This document shows, in pieces, positions 43,292-52,466 of a stretch of DNA of 64,000 bases (position 1 is its first letter; each line of letters opens with the position of its first letter). Location of the stretch: assembly GCA_913055205.1 (NCBI GenBank), contig CAJXJN010000002.1, positions 1 to 64,000 on the forward strand. The letters run 5' to 3'. This stretch comes from an uncultured Sulfurovum sp. (GTDB lineage: Bacteria; Campylobacterota; Campylobacteria; Campylobacterales; Sulfurovaceae). The position numbers were made by a program, and so were the translations under genes. The notes beneath the pieces are model-generated. The model did not search any database and was not told the DNA's origin. It saw nothing but the letters and a program-made list of their open reading frames with translations.

Positions 43292-44485
43292 TTAATGCAG
43301 CTCTACGTTCAGTTTCACTTCTCTCGTACTTCTTCTGGCAATAATCTCACCGGTTAAAGAGTTTTGTCTAAAGTGAATACCGTTGAGTCCCTGAAGCTCT
43401 TCCCCTTTAAAGGTTGTCTTATTGTCAAAGTGTGCTTCCGGATTTGCTGCTTTGATCTTCTCTAACTCTTCAGGAGCAACCTTGATCTTCGTACCTGCCA
43501 AAATCGTGACACCGGCATCTACGATACATGCATCTCCGAGAGGAAGGCCTGTGACCGAGTTTGCACCAAGCAGTGTATTTTCACCGATACTGATAGGGTT
43601 ACCGTCCGTACCACTCAATACACCAAGAATACTCGCACCACCACCGACATCTGAACCGGCACCTACAATAGCAGAAGAGGAGATACGGCCTTCAACCATC
43701 ACAGGCCCAAGTGTACCAGCATTGAAGTTGATGTATGATGCACCCGGCATTACTGTTGTACCCGCTGCAAGTTGTGCACCCATACGTACTTTAGATGCAT
43801 CCAGGATACGTGTATTATCTGCAGGGATCACATGTTGCAGGAATCTTGGGAATTTATCTACAGAGTCTACCGTTGGGTATGTACCGTTAAGTTTCATCTC
43901 GATCTCGTTCTCTCTCAGGTAGTCAAGTTCGTATGGTGTATTCCCAACCCAGGCAACGTTTGACAAGATACCAAATGCACCATTGAGATTTACTTTTCTT
44001 AATTCAGCTTTAGAGAGAGAAAGTGCATAGAGTTTCAAGTAAACCGCTTCTACACTTTCAGGATTTGCATCTTCAAACAAAAATACAATTCTAAAGTCTT
44101 TACCGATGTCTTCCATCGCTGCAAGTGTTTTAACCACTTGTACATTTTTATGTGCATCACCTGTTGCTTCTTCAAGGTATGGTGCAAATGCCGCCATAGC
44201 ATTTTCTACGAAGTTATCGTTGATCGTCGCTACAAATTCGGAACCTGAAAACTCTACATTACATTTTGCTTCCTGCAATGCTTTGATGAACACAGCAGCA
44301 GAACCAAAGTTCTCTTTCCAGTTGATGAGTCCGAAGTTTGCCTGAAGTACTTTCTCTGCGTTTTTCTGACCTCTGTCAACTCTGGCGATACCAAATGCCA
44401 TAGGCTCTCTATATCCCTCTTGTGAAGTAACTTCTGCTACCAATTTTTTAAATGCGTCTGTTGATGTAACGGTTTCAATTGCCAT
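43292..44485 (-). CDS. dapD: Tetrahydrodipicolinate N-succinyltransferase
   Basis: Lysine and meso-diaminopimelate synthesis (EC 2.3.1.117). The 397-residue length is typical of the Campylobacterota form, which is longer than the E. coli enzyme. The C-terminal half is a left-handed beta helix with hexapeptide repeats (VRMGAQLAAGTTVMPGASYI, VGGGASILGVLSGTDGNPIS). A TATAAT box lies 29 bases upstream on the minus strand (44514-44519). Confidence 0.94.
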   Translation of the reverse strand: MAIETVTSTDAFKKLVAEVTSQEGYREPMAFGIARVDRGQKNAEKVLQANFGLINWKENFGSAAVFIKALQEAKCNVEFSGSEFVATINDNFVENAMAAFAPYLEEATGDAHKNVQVVKTLAAMEDIGKDFRIVFLFEDANPESVEAVYLKLYALSLSKAELRKVNLNGAFGILSNVAWVGNTPYELDYLRENEIEMKLNGTYPTVDSVDKFPRFLQHVIPADNTRILDASKVRMGAQLAAGTTVMPGASYINFNAGTLGPVMVEGRISSSAIVGAGSDVGGGASILGVLSGTDGNPISIGENTLLGANSVTGLPLGDACIVDAGVTILAGTKIKVAPEELEKIKAANPEAHFDNKTTFKGEELQGLNGIHFRQNSLTGEIIARRSTREVKLNVELH

Positions 44486-44513
44486 TGAATTCTCCTAATA
44501 AATAATTGAAGTG

Positions 44514-44519
44514 ATTATA
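44514..44519 (-). promoter_or_regulatory. Probable -10 box of dapD
   Basis: TATAAT in AAGTATAATCACTT on the minus strand, 29 bases before the dapD ATG. Divergent to the TAAAAT box at 44542. Confidence 0.45.
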
Positions 44520-44553
44520 CTTGATTTTATTTAAAATAGTGTAAAATCCCACC

Positions 44554-44718
44554 ATGAAACACTTACGAGGCTATACCAGACGCTACTTTTCATTAGCAAT
44601 CATTGCGATGTACTCAACACTTTACAAGTTGTGTACCATGGACAGTAACTTTCAGTACCATAAATATGCCTTTAAAATAGAAGAATACAAAACTTCTCCT
44701 CCTGCACAAACTGCTTAA
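44554..44718 (+). CDS. 54-residue hypothetical peptide before the B12 operon
   Basis: An ATG frame of 54 codons starts MKHLRGYTRRYFSLAIIAMY and ends TSPPAQTA. It has a basic start and a short hydrophobic stretch, then a polar Tyr-rich tail. A TTGATT / TAAAAT pair (44521-44526, 44542-44547; 15-base spacing) sits just upstream, and the ATG is only 6 bases after the -10 box, so it would be leaderless. There is no ribosome site. It lies 110 bases before the BtuB-like receptor. It may be a real small gene or a chance frame. Confidence 0.4.
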   Translation: MKHLRGYTRRYFSLAIIAMYSTLYKLCTMDSNFQYHKYAFKIEEYKTSPPAQTA

Positions 44719-44745
44719 CACAACTTTTACACACGAACACATCAT

Positions 44746-44801
44746 AGGTTTGGTTCAACTAAACATTATTATTTTGCAAAACGTTTGCCATAACCAAACC
44801 T
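44746..44801 (+). promoter_or_regulatory. Leader hairpin upstream of the BtuB-like receptor
   Basis: AGGTTTGGTT and AACCAAACCT pair perfectly over 10 bases around a 36-base loop, ending 26 bases before the receptor ATG. No B12-box (GCCACTG-type) sequence of a cobalamin riboswitch is visible. It could be a leader structure controlling the operon. Confidence 0.4.
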
Positions 44802-44827
44802 GCAGCAATATTATTTAAGGAAAACAC

Positions 44828-46660
44828 ATGACAATAAAATCACTAAGCATCATAGCATCAACCCTGCTACTCACTACAAATATTCATGCGGATGAAACTC
44901 TGGAAGATATCATTATCACTTCTGCAACCAAATCAGAACAGAAGATCAAAGATGTTACATCTAACGTAAACGTTATCACAGCCCAAGAGATAGAAGAGAG
45001 AGGTTTTACAACGGTTACTGAAGCATTGAATTCTCTACCGGGTGTCTCTTTTACAAGTAATGGTGGATTAGGTCAAAACACTTCTGTCACATTAAGAGGC
45101 ATGGACTCACAAAGAACACTTGTACTTATAGATGGCATCCGCTATAACGATATCACGTCACTCAGTGGTGCTCCATTTGCTCATCTTATGATCGATGACA
45201 TAAAACAGATCGAAGTAGTTAAAGGAGCCCAATCCGGTATCTGGGGAGCCGATGCAAGTGCCGGTGTCATCAATATTATCACTAAAAAACCTGAAAGCGG
45301 TATTCATGGTTCTGTTCATGCAGAGAAAGGTAGTTTCAACACCAACAAATATGGTGCCACTCTCTCTTCTAAAACAGAAAATTACTACTTTAAAGCAAGT
45401 CACAATGTGATAGAAACAGATGGATTTACTGCACAGGCACCCGAAGGAGAAGATATAGACCAGTTTGAAGATGATGCTTATAAAAATAAAACAACCTCTT
45501 TACAATTTGGCTTCAATATAAATGAAACGAACAAAATAGATCTTTCCCATACTATCATTGATGCAACCAATCAATATGATCCTTACGGAGATCCGGATGG
45601 TTTTTCAAGCAGTACAACAGATGATACATTCTCCTCGATCAACTTTCACCATATTGATAGTTTTAATGAACTGGATATCTATGCAAAAAGATCAATATTT
45701 GATAGAGAATATGTTTCTCCCTATGGAACTTCACCTTTTGACGGTGAGGTAAGGGAGTATGGATTTAAATCCAAAGTTCCATATCTTACAGAAGACTTTG
45801 TTGTCTGGGGTGCAGACTACAAAAGTTTTGAACACAAAAATGATATTGATGAGAAGTTCAACAATAAAGGAATCTTTCTTACGAACAGTAACGTTTTCAA
45901 AGGATTCATGGGTGGGAAAACCATACTCACGGAATCATTACGTTATGACAACTACAGTACTTTTGATAACAAATTGACAGGTAAAATAGGCCTTAAACAT
46001 ATTCATGAAAAAATTGAAGGACTTACCACATCTCTAAACTATGGTACTGCCTATAATGTTCCGACTCTTTATCAACTCTATTCTCCATATGGCAGTCCGC
46101 TGCTTGATCCGGAAGAGACCAGATCATTTGATATCACAGTAGAGTATAAAGCGTTTAAAGTAACCTATTTTGATACGAAAATTGATGATATGATCGATTT
46201 TGATATGAGTACCTATACCTATGGGAATTTAGCCGGTACTTCAAAAATAAACGGCCTTGAGACTTCTTACCAAAAAGAAGTATTTGAAAATGTACTACTC
46301 TCGATCAACTATACTCATCTTTTCCAGGCAGAAGATCAAGATGGGGAAGATCTGAAAAGAAGAGCAAAAGAGAATTTAAAAATTGCTGTGGATTACTATG
46401 GTATAGAAAAACTTCACTTAGGTGTAGCTGCTGAGTATGTCGGTTCAAGAACCGATATAAAATATAATCCGGACTATACTACATCAGATATTGAGACAGG
46501 TAAATATACCATGATCGATTTCACTGCGAACTATGACATTGCAAAAGAGATACAAGTCTATGGTAAAATAGAAAACCTGACAGATAAATATTACCAAACA
46601 GTCTATGGTTATGCTACAAGTCCAAGAGCATTTTCTTTAGGTTTGAAAGCCAGTTTTTAA
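44828..46660 (+). CDS. btuB: TonB-dependent receptor, BtuB-like (corrinoid)
   Basis: A 610-residue outer-membrane receptor. It has a signal peptide to about residue 21 (LLLTTNIHA), a TonB-box-like segment (ETLEDIIITSATKSEQ), a plug domain (about 30-150: VNVITAQEIEERGF, TLRGMDSQRTLVLIDGIRYND) and a 22-strand barrel with a C-terminal Phe (FSLGLKASF). Its size and its place at the head of a btuFDC-cob operon indicate corrinoid uptake across the outer membrane. The ribosome site AAGGAAAACAC precedes the ATG. Confidence 0.92.
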   Translation: MTIKSLSIIASTLLLTTNIHADETLEDIIITSATKSEQKIKDVTSNVNVITAQEIEERGFTTVTEALNSLPGVSFTSNGGLGQNTSVTLRGMDSQRTLVLIDGIRYNDITSLSGAPFAHLMIDDIKQIEVVKGAQSGIWGADASAGVINIITKKPESGIHGSVHAEKGSFNTNKYGATLSSKTENYYFKASHNVIETDGFTAQAPEGEDIDQFEDDAYKNKTTSLQFGFNINETNKIDLSHTIIDATNQYDPYGDPDGFSSSTTDDTFSSINFHHIDSFNELDIYAKRSIFDREYVSPYGTSPFDGEVREYGFKSKVPYLTEDFVVWGADYKSFEHKNDIDEKFNNKGIFLTNSNVFKGFMGGKTILTESLRYDNYSTFDNKLTGKIGLKHIHEKIEGLTTSLNYGTAYNVPTLYQLYSPYGSPLLDPEETRSFDITVEYKAFKVTYFDTKIDDMIDFDMSTYTYGNLAGTSKINGLETSYQKEVFENVLLSINYTHLFQAEDQDGEDLKRRAKENLKIAVDYYGIEKLHLGVAAEYVGSRTDIKYNPDYTTSDIETGKYTMIDFTANYDIAKEIQVYGKIENLTDKYYQTVYGYATSPRAFSLGLKASF

Positions 46661-46691
46661 TAGAAGAATACAAAGGGAGGGGTGACAGAAT

Positions 46692-47513
46692 ATGAAAATC
46701 ATTTTATTTTTAATTTTGACTGTTTACTGTACTGCAGCACAACGTATCGTCACCCTTTCGCCTGCGATCAATGAGATCGTCTATGCTTTAGGTGCAGGAG
46801 ATGATGTAGTGGGAAATACACAGTATTGTACTTACCCTGAAGATTCACTCTCGGTTACTAAAGTAGGAGGCTACTTCAACCCAAACCTTGAAAAAATCCT
46901 CTCTTTGCAACCAAGCATCGTCATTATGCAGCAAAACAATTTCAAACTTGGCAAACAGCTTAACAAACTGGGTATTAAAACCAAGATTGTAAAAATAGAC
47001 AGACTTCACAATATAAAAAGCTCCATCCTGGAGCTTGGACTGCTGTTGAACAAAGAGAGTAAGGCCAAAAGTATTGTAGAAGATATAGATAAACATTTAG
47101 ATGCCATAAAAGGCATTATATCTGATCAAAAAATTCTTATTGTGATTGGACATAATACCTCTTTGGTGAAACAAATTTTTGTCGTAGGGCAAAACCTCTA
47201 TCTTGATGATATCATCAATGCAAGCGGTAACCAAAATGCCTTACAGTCCAAAAGAGAAGGACAACCTATACTGAATCAGGAAAACATCATTGCGACAAAT
47301 CCTGATATTGTCATTCTCCTGTCACCATTCATCAAAGAGAAAGGTTTAAGCCCAAAAGAGCTGATAGCCCCATGGATGAGCCTCCCTGTCAACGCAAGCA
47401 AGAAAGAGCATATCTATATCATAGATAAAAAGTACGCCGGCGTACCCAGTGACAGGCTGGTTCTGTTCCTGGAAGATTTCAGAAAGATACTATATGCTTC
47501 TAAAAATCACTGA
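46692..47513 (+). CDS. btuF: Corrinoid ABC transporter periplasmic binding protein
   Basis: A 273-residue class III solute-binding protein with a signal peptide (MKIILFLILTVYCTAA). The BtuF/FepB-type start of the mature part is RIVTLSPAINEIVYALGAGDDVVGNT, and the conserved QPSIVIMQ and NPDIVILLSP segments follow. The gene is preceded by AAAGGGAGGGGTGAC. It overlaps the ATPase gene by 20 bases. Iron-chelate import is the alternative, but the following cobamide genes favour corrinoids. Confidence 0.9.
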   Translation: MKIILFLILTVYCTAAQRIVTLSPAINEIVYALGAGDDVVGNTQYCTYPEDSLSVTKVGGYFNPNLEKILSLQPSIVIMQQNNFKLGKQLNKLGIKTKIVKIDRLHNIKSSILELGLLLNKESKAKSIVEDIDKHLDAIKGIISDQKILIVIGHNTSLVKQIFVVGQNLYLDDIINASGNQNALQSKREGQPILNQENIIATNPDIVILLSPFIKEKGLSPKELIAPWMSLPVNASKKEHIYIIDKKYAGVPSDRLVLFLEDFRKILYASKNH

Positions 47514-48192
47514 TTTCAGCAATCAAATCTTGACTCAAATCACTTTTGAACTCAAGAGCGGTCAGAACCTTATTATCCTTGGTTCGAACGGTGTAGGAAA
47601 AACCACCTTGGCTAAAGTACTTTGCGGCATCACACCTAGCGGCAATGTCCGTATAGGCAACCTTGATCCCTCAAAGATCTTTGGAGAAAAAAGAGCCAAA
47701 CTCATTAACTATATTCCTCCAAAACTGGAGATATTTGATGAATTCATGCGTGTCGGAGAATTTTTGGAATTGGGCTGTTTCAACCATGCTATCACTATAG
47801 ATAAAGCATTGGAAATACTGGGGATAACACATTTAAAAGAAAAAACATGCCGTTCACTCAGCAGCGGAGAATCTCAACTCCTGCTTATTGCAAGCAGTCT
47901 TTTACACTCTGCGAACTATACCATTTTTGATGAGCCCACAGCCAATCTTGATCCAAAAAAAATACAAATGCTTTTTTCACATTTTAAAGAGAGTCACTTT
48001 TTACAGAGCAAGATCATTATTACCCATAATCTCGACTTTGCCTATAAACTTGGGTTCGACATTCTTTTTTTAGAAGATAAAAGAGTGAAATTCCATGGTG
48101 CATCAAAAGATTTCTTTACCCAGGAGAATTTAAATAAGCTCTATGACAAAAGTGTAGGGAAAATAGAGAACAATATCGTGGTGAATTTATGA
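47494..48192 (+). CDS. btuD: Corrinoid ABC transporter ATPase
   Basis: Start taken as MLLKITDFSNQILTQ (ATG 47494), inside the end of the btuF frame; 15 upstream codons are open but carry no ABC sequence. The 232 residues show Walker A LGSNGVGKTTLAK, signature LSSGESQLLLIASSLL, Walker B YTIFDEPTANLDP and H-loop KIIITHNLDFA. It energises the BtuC permease next to it, which it overlaps by 4 bases. Confidence 0.92.
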   Translation: MLLKITDFSNQILTQITFELKSGQNLIILGSNGVGKTTLAKVLCGITPSGNVRIGNLDPSKIFGEKRAKLINYIPPKLEIFDEFMRVGEFLELGCFNHAITIDKALEILGITHLKEKTCRSLSSGESQLLLIASSLLHSANYTIFDEPTANLDPKKIQMLFSHFKESHFLQSKIIITHNLDFAYKLGFDILFLEDKRVKFHGASKDFFTQENLNKLYDKSVGKIENNIVVNL

Positions 48193-49124
48193 AAACATCT
48201 ATACTTTTACTTGCCTTCATTGTACTCATCGTCGCACCATTTACAGGACAGATACCTATAAGCCCCGCTAAACTGTTCGATCATTCGACCATGGATCATC
48301 AAATATTTTTTGATATTCGTCTGCCGCGTATGCTTTTAGCTTTTTTTGTAGGCGGCATATTGGCTTTGGGCGGACTGATCTTCCAAACCGTATTTAGAAA
48401 CCCTATGAGTACTCCTTTCACCCTTGGAGTTGCCAGTGGGGCAACACTGTTCACTGCTATCGCTATTGTTTTAGGTTTCGGTGGTACAAGTTCTCTCTTT
48501 GCCTTTGTCGGAGCGATGCTGACCGTTATCATTCTCTTTATGGTAGCCAGTCGGTTTAAAACATACGACTCCTCCTCACTGCTTCTTGTAGGGATCGCCC
48601 TTTCATTTTTCTATGCTGCTGCATTGATGGTCATGTTTTACATCAGTAACTTGCAGGAGAGTTATGAGATCATGCGTTTTACTATGGGAAGTTTAGATAT
48701 CGTAGGCTTTGAAAATATCTATCTGTTGGTCTTGACCTCTCTTTTTTTACTGAGTCTTATACAGTATTACCGTTATGAACTGCGGCTTCTGCTTACCTCT
48801 TATGAGTTTGCATATCTCAAAGGAGTGAATGTTAAAAAGCTTAACTATATTCTGCTTTTTACTGTCTCTTTAGCTGTAGGGGTGGCAGTGAGTCTTACAG
48901 GACCCATTGGTTTTGTAGGGCTGATCATCCCCCATATACTCAAAAGTATTTATGCTGAAAGTGCTGATAAGCTCATCGTTCCTATCTTCTTTTACGGTGG
49001 AGTATTTTTAGTACTCTGTGACCTTGTAGGTAGAAATCTCGGAACCGTTACTGATGTACCTATTGGAGTAGTTACCTCATTTTTGGGAGCTCCATTCTTC
49101 ATCTATCTTCTTATCAAGAGGTAA
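48189..49124 (+). CDS. btuC: Corrinoid ABC transporter permease (FecCD family)
   Basis: A 311-residue integral membrane protein of the FecCD/BtuC family with about ten helices. The FecCD signature is visible in DIRLPRMLLAFFVGGILALGGLIFQTVFRNPMSTPFTLGVASGA, and the GPIGFVGLIIPHILKSIYA segment includes the coupling helix. It forms the translocation pathway with BtuD and BtuF. It begins in the btuD stop (ATGA). The APH-like kinase gene starts 3 bases after its stop. Confidence 0.93.
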   Translation: MKTSILLLAFIVLIVAPFTGQIPISPAKLFDHSTMDHQIFFDIRLPRMLLAFFVGGILALGGLIFQTVFRNPMSTPFTLGVASGATLFTAIAIVLGFGGTSSLFAFVGAMLTVIILFMVASRFKTYDSSSLLLVGIALSFFYAAALMVMFYISNLQESYEIMRFTMGSLDIVGFENIYLLVLTSLFLLSLIQYYRYELRLLLTSYEFAYLKGVNVKKLNYILLFTVSLAVGVAVSLTGPIGFVGLIIPHILKSIYAESADKLIVPIFFYGGVFLVLCDLVGRNLGTVTDVPIGVVTSFLGAPFFIYLLIKR

Positions 49125-49127
49125 ACT

Positions 49128-49916
49128 GTGGGAATTAAAACGACGATAAAGAACAGTGAACTACCCGAACCATATCAGCACTATACACTGATACCCACAA
49201 CTGACGGTGTCATGGCATCCGTCTATCTGCTTGGCAGCGATCATGTCTTGAAACTCTTTGAAAAAGAGACTCCCTCAAGGGTGGTGGAGAATGAGACAGC
49301 ACTCCTGGAAAAGCTTCGGCATTTATCTGTGCCAAAGGTGATAGAGCATTTTCAGATCAATCGTCATGAAGTGCTGATCTATACCCAGATAGAGGGAAAA
49401 AGTGTCAAAAACCCAAATATCCGGCAGATCAAAGAGATCGGTAATTTTTTAAAAGAGTTTCATTGCATAAGCAAAAGGATCAGCTCCTCCAATGAGAGGT
49501 TGTTTGAAAGAGAGAGACTCCGACAACTCATCGAGCATACAGAAAACATCACCCTGAAAAAGTATTTCAGTACCATAAAATGCGAACCTGAAGATCATGG
49601 AGTGATACATGGCGACCTCTTTGTTGACAATGCAAAATTTATGGGGAATAGACTCTCAGGTATCTATGATTTCAGCGATGCCTGTAATGGAGATTTCTAT
49701 TTTGAACTTGCTGTTACAGCACTCTCCTGGTGCTATGACAAAGAGACGCCAAACTATGAAAAGATCAACACCCTGCTCAAAAGCTATCAAGCCGATATAT
49801 CACTCTGTGATTTTAATGAATATATCAGATATGCCTTACTATACTACGCTACAACACGGTATATCAACAAACTCGACTACCAGCAACTACTAAAGAAATT
49901 GGAGAAACTTTCATGA
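49128..49916 (+). CDS. APH/choline-kinase-fold phosphotransferase in the cobamide operon
   Basis: A 262-residue protein starting with GTG (MGIKTTIKNSELPEPYQ). It belongs to the aminoglycoside-phosphotransferase/choline-kinase family, shown by the Brenner motif VIHGDLFVDNAKF (catalytic Asp and Asn) and the metal-binding IYDFSDAC. Family members phosphorylate hydroxyls of small molecules, including homoserine (ThrB2) and choline. Here it lies between btuC and cobT, overlapping cobT by 4 bases. The nucleotide-loop linker needs a phosphorylated threonine or serine for the CobD-like enzyme (51459), and no PduX or BluE kinase is seen, so an L-threonine or L-serine kinase role is a testable inference. 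Confidence 0.75.
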   Translation: MGIKTTIKNSELPEPYQHYTLIPTTDGVMASVYLLGSDHVLKLFEKETPSRVVENETALLEKLRHLSVPKVIEHFQINRHEVLIYTQIEGKSVKNPNIRQIKEIGNFLKEFHCISKRISSSNERLFERERLRQLIEHTENITLKKYFSTIKCEPEDHGVIHGDLFVDNAKFMGNRLSGIYDFSDACNGDFYFELAVTALSWCYDKETPNYEKINTLLKSYQADISLCDFNEYIRYALLYYATTRYINKLDYQQLLKKLEKLS

Positions 49917-50974
49917 TAAAAACGATAATCGGGAAACCGGATTTTGTAGAATCCCTACGGGGGAGAAAAGCTACATTCATGCTGGCACTAAGTAACACGG
50001 GAACAGCAAACATAGAAGGTATCACCCAGGCAGGTATCCCGGGTATGATACACCTCACCCCTACACTTGACTCCGAGTTTGTATGCACAGGTGAAGTCCG
50101 AAGCCTGGACAACATCGCTGAGACCCCCAAAGGGGTACCAACCCCTGCCCTCATTACCAGAGGGGTTCACCTGTTAAGTCCGTATTATGCTATAGAACTA
50201 CTCGATCTTGGTCTGGAAGTCGTACCGAAAGTAAGCTACTTTAAGCAGCACACGTTCAACATAACACCCAGTAGTTCCATTGACAAGGGAGCAGGTATTG
50301 ATGCAGAGGCTCTTTTTCAGAAAGGGGTAACTTTTGGGCAGAGTTATGAGTGCCACAGTGATTATGTCATCTTAGGGGAGTCTGTACCAAGCGGAACCAC
50401 CACAGCAACAGCCACAGCCTTGGCTTTGGGCTATGATGCAAAAGAGTTGTTCAGCAGCAGTTTCAAAAATGTACCCCATAGCATAAGAGAGAAAACCATA
50501 GAGTCAGCACTTGAAAATATTAGTGACAAAAATGATCTGTTCGATGTTTTGGGCTCGGTATCAGACAATATGCTCATCTTCAATGCAGGGTTTATCCTGG
50601 GATTGAACAATCGTCTCAAAGTTGTTTTAGCCGGGGGGACACAGATGGCATGCGTACTGCTTATTATCAATCGTATTGCAGAGTATATGGGTGGGAACAT
50701 TGAAACTTCAAACCTGGCTCTATGTACAACAAAATGGGTAGCCCAGGATGAGTATAGTGATATAAAGGCACTTTTAGAGATGTTGAGTTTCCCTATTCAC
50801 ACCTACTATGTGGATTTTGACTTCTCTCTGAGCCGACACCCTGCTCTGAAACTCTACGATGAAGGTGAAGCCAAAGAGGGTGTCGGAGCCGGTGGAGCTT
50901 TGATGTATGGCGTTTTAAACGGTCTAAGCAAAGAAGAGATTACCAGACAAGTGGAATATTTTTTACAGTCATGA
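49913..50974 (+). CDS. cobT: CobT-like nucleotide phosphoribosyltransferase (TIGR00303 type)
   Basis: A 353-residue protein of the TIGR00303/UPF0284 branch of the CobT family, found in archaea, cyanobacteria and Campylobacterota. It makes alpha-ribotide from nicotinate mononucleotide and a lower-ligand base (EC 2.4.2.21 type). Conserved parts include LALSNTGTANIEGITQAGIPG, LGESVPSGTTTATATALALGY and VLAGGTQMACVLLII. The lower ligand base cannot be told from the sequence. It overlaps the kinase gene and cobU by 4 bases each. Confidence 0.9.
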   Translation: MIKTIIGKPDFVESLRGRKATFMLALSNTGTANIEGITQAGIPGMIHLTPTLDSEFVCTGEVRSLDNIAETPKGVPTPALITRGVHLLSPYYAIELLDLGLEVVPKVSYFKQHTFNITPSSSIDKGAGIDAEALFQKGVTFGQSYECHSDYVILGESVPSGTTTATATALALGYDAKELFSSSFKNVPHSIREKTIESALENISDKNDLFDVLGSVSDNMLIFNAGFILGLNNRLKVVLAGGTQMACVLLIINRIAEYMGGNIETSNLALCTTKWVAQDEYSDIKALLEMLSFPIHTYYVDFDFSLSRHPALKLYDEGEAKEGVGAGGALMYGVLNGLSKEEITRQVEYFLQS

Positions 50975-51462
50975 AAATACTATACTACGGTGGGCAGAAA
51001 TCAGGCAAAAGTCGACTGGCAGAAGCAAAGACATTGGCACTTGCAAAAACTAAACCTTATTATATTGCCACCTATGACAACAGTTATCATGATACGGAGA
51101 TGAAAGTGCGTATAGAGAAGCATCAGAGTCAAAGGGAGGAGCAGTTCATCAGCATAGAAGAGCCCTTTCATTTAACCAAAGTGATCCAACCGGATGAAAG
51201 CTATCTGGTTGATTGTATCTCTATGTGGATCCTCAATACTTTAGAAGAGCCGGAAGAGACCGTTTTTACGCAAATAGAAGCCATTTGTGCTATAGATGCA
51301 AATATCATTTTTGTACTTAACGATGTGAGTTCAGGAGTCATTCCTATAGATAAAGAGAGTCGCAGATATATTGACAGGTCCGGTATTGCGGGTCAGAAGC
51401 TGGCTGCGTTATGTGATGAAGTCTATGAAGTGAAACTTGGTTTGGAGACTCGTCTTAAATGA
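50971..51462 (+). CDS. cobU: Adenosylcobinamide kinase / phosphate guanylyltransferase
   Basis: A 163-residue bifunctional enzyme (EC 2.7.1.156 and 2.7.7.62) activating cobinamide to GDP-cobinamide. The P-loop is YYGGQKSGKSRLAEA (about 5-19), and the guanylylated His lies in RIEKHQSQREEQF. The C-terminal part has LNDVSSGVIPIDKESRRYIDRSG, a CobU signature with the VxxGxxP pattern. It is slightly shorter than E. coli CobU (181). It overlaps both neighbours by 4 bases. Confidence 0.94.
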   Translation: MKILYYGGQKSGKSRLAEAKTLALAKTKPYYIATYDNSYHDTEMKVRIEKHQSQREEQFISIEEPFHLTKVIQPDESYLVDCISMWILNTLEEPEETVFTQIEAICAIDANIIFVLNDVSSGVIPIDKESRRYIDRSGIAGQKLAALCDEVYEVKLGLETRLK

Positions 51463-52466
51463 AAGCCTATCAGCACGGCGGAGATGTAACAGCGTTTGCA
51501 AAATCGCTTGGTTGCAGCACAGGTGAAGTGATAGATCTCTCCTCCAATATCAACCATATCAAACCTGACATTAGTGTGGACTTCAACCGTCTGGATATAT
51601 CTGCATATCCAAACTACGACGAACTCTACGCCTGCATAGCCGATCTCTACAATGTGAAGCCTGAGCAGATAGAGCTTTTCAATGGCGGGAGTTCTGCCAT
51701 ATTTACACTCTTTTGCAAGTTTGGCTTAAAACACTGTACCATCTACAGTCCTGCTTATCTGGAGTATAAAAAGGCTTCGGTGCTTTTTGGTTATGATACT
51801 GACCTGATCGATAGATTTGAAAACATACACCGGGATGTCAAAGAGAGATCATTGGTCATTTTTGTCAACCCCTCTACCCCGGACGGAGCATTTTACAGCA
51901 TTGATACACTGATGCAAAAATGGATAGAGAAAGATTGTACGGTTCTCATAGATGAGTCTTTTTTGGATTTTACTGATTTTGAGTCGGCTGCCAGGTACAT
52001 AGAGAGCTACGATAAACTCTATATACTGAAATCTATGACCAAGTTTTACAGTGCTGCCGGTATAAGGGTGGGAACGGTTATTTCCAACACTCAAAACATT
52101 GAAAAACTGAAAAAGAGTGAACCGCTATGGAAGATCTCCCAGTTTGACAGTCACTACCTGCAAGAGGTTTTAAAAGATAGATATTTTGCTCAAACCTCCA
52201 AAGTGATAAACCAGAAAAACAGAACCTACCTTATGCAGATACTTCAAAACTCAAAATATATACAAAAAATATACCCTTCAAATGCAAATTATGTTTTGGT
52301 AAAACTAAATCACTTGACAGCTCAAAAATTTCAAGCCATTTTAAAGCCATATAAGATCATGATACGAGACTGCTCGAACTTTGACGGCCTTGATGAACAA
52401 CATGTACGCATCGCTGTAAAAAGCAGAAGTGATCTGGACACATTAAAAAAGGCTCTTTATGCATAA
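51459..52466 (+). CDS. cobD: CobD-like L-threonine-O-3-phosphate decarboxylase
   Basis: A 335-residue class I/II PLP enzyme. The PLP Lys is in LKSMTKFYSAAGIRVG, and ELFNGGSSAIFTLFCKF and FVNPSTPDGAFYS are typical of the family. In cobamide synthesis it makes (R)-1-amino-2-propanol phosphate from threonine phosphate, or ethanolamine phosphate from serine phosphate in norcobamide producers. Histidinol-phosphate aminotransferase is the close relative, but the context argues for CobD. The substrate would come from the APH-fold kinase in this operon if that inference holds. Confidence 0.88.
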   Translation: MKAYQHGGDVTAFAKSLGCSTGEVIDLSSNINHIKPDISVDFNRLDISAYPNYDELYACIADLYNVKPEQIELFNGGSSAIFTLFCKFGLKHCTIYSPAYLEYKKASVLFGYDTDLIDRFENIHRDVKERSLVIFVNPSTPDGAFYSIDTLMQKWIEKDCTVLIDESFLDFTDFESAARYIESYDKLYILKSMTKFYSAAGIRVGTVISNTQNIEKLKKSEPLWKISQFDSHYLQEVLKDRYFAQTSKVINQKNRTYLMQILQNSKYIQKIYPSNANYVLVKLNHLTAQKFQAILKPYKIMIRDCSNFDGLDEQHVRIAVKSRSDLDTLKKALYA

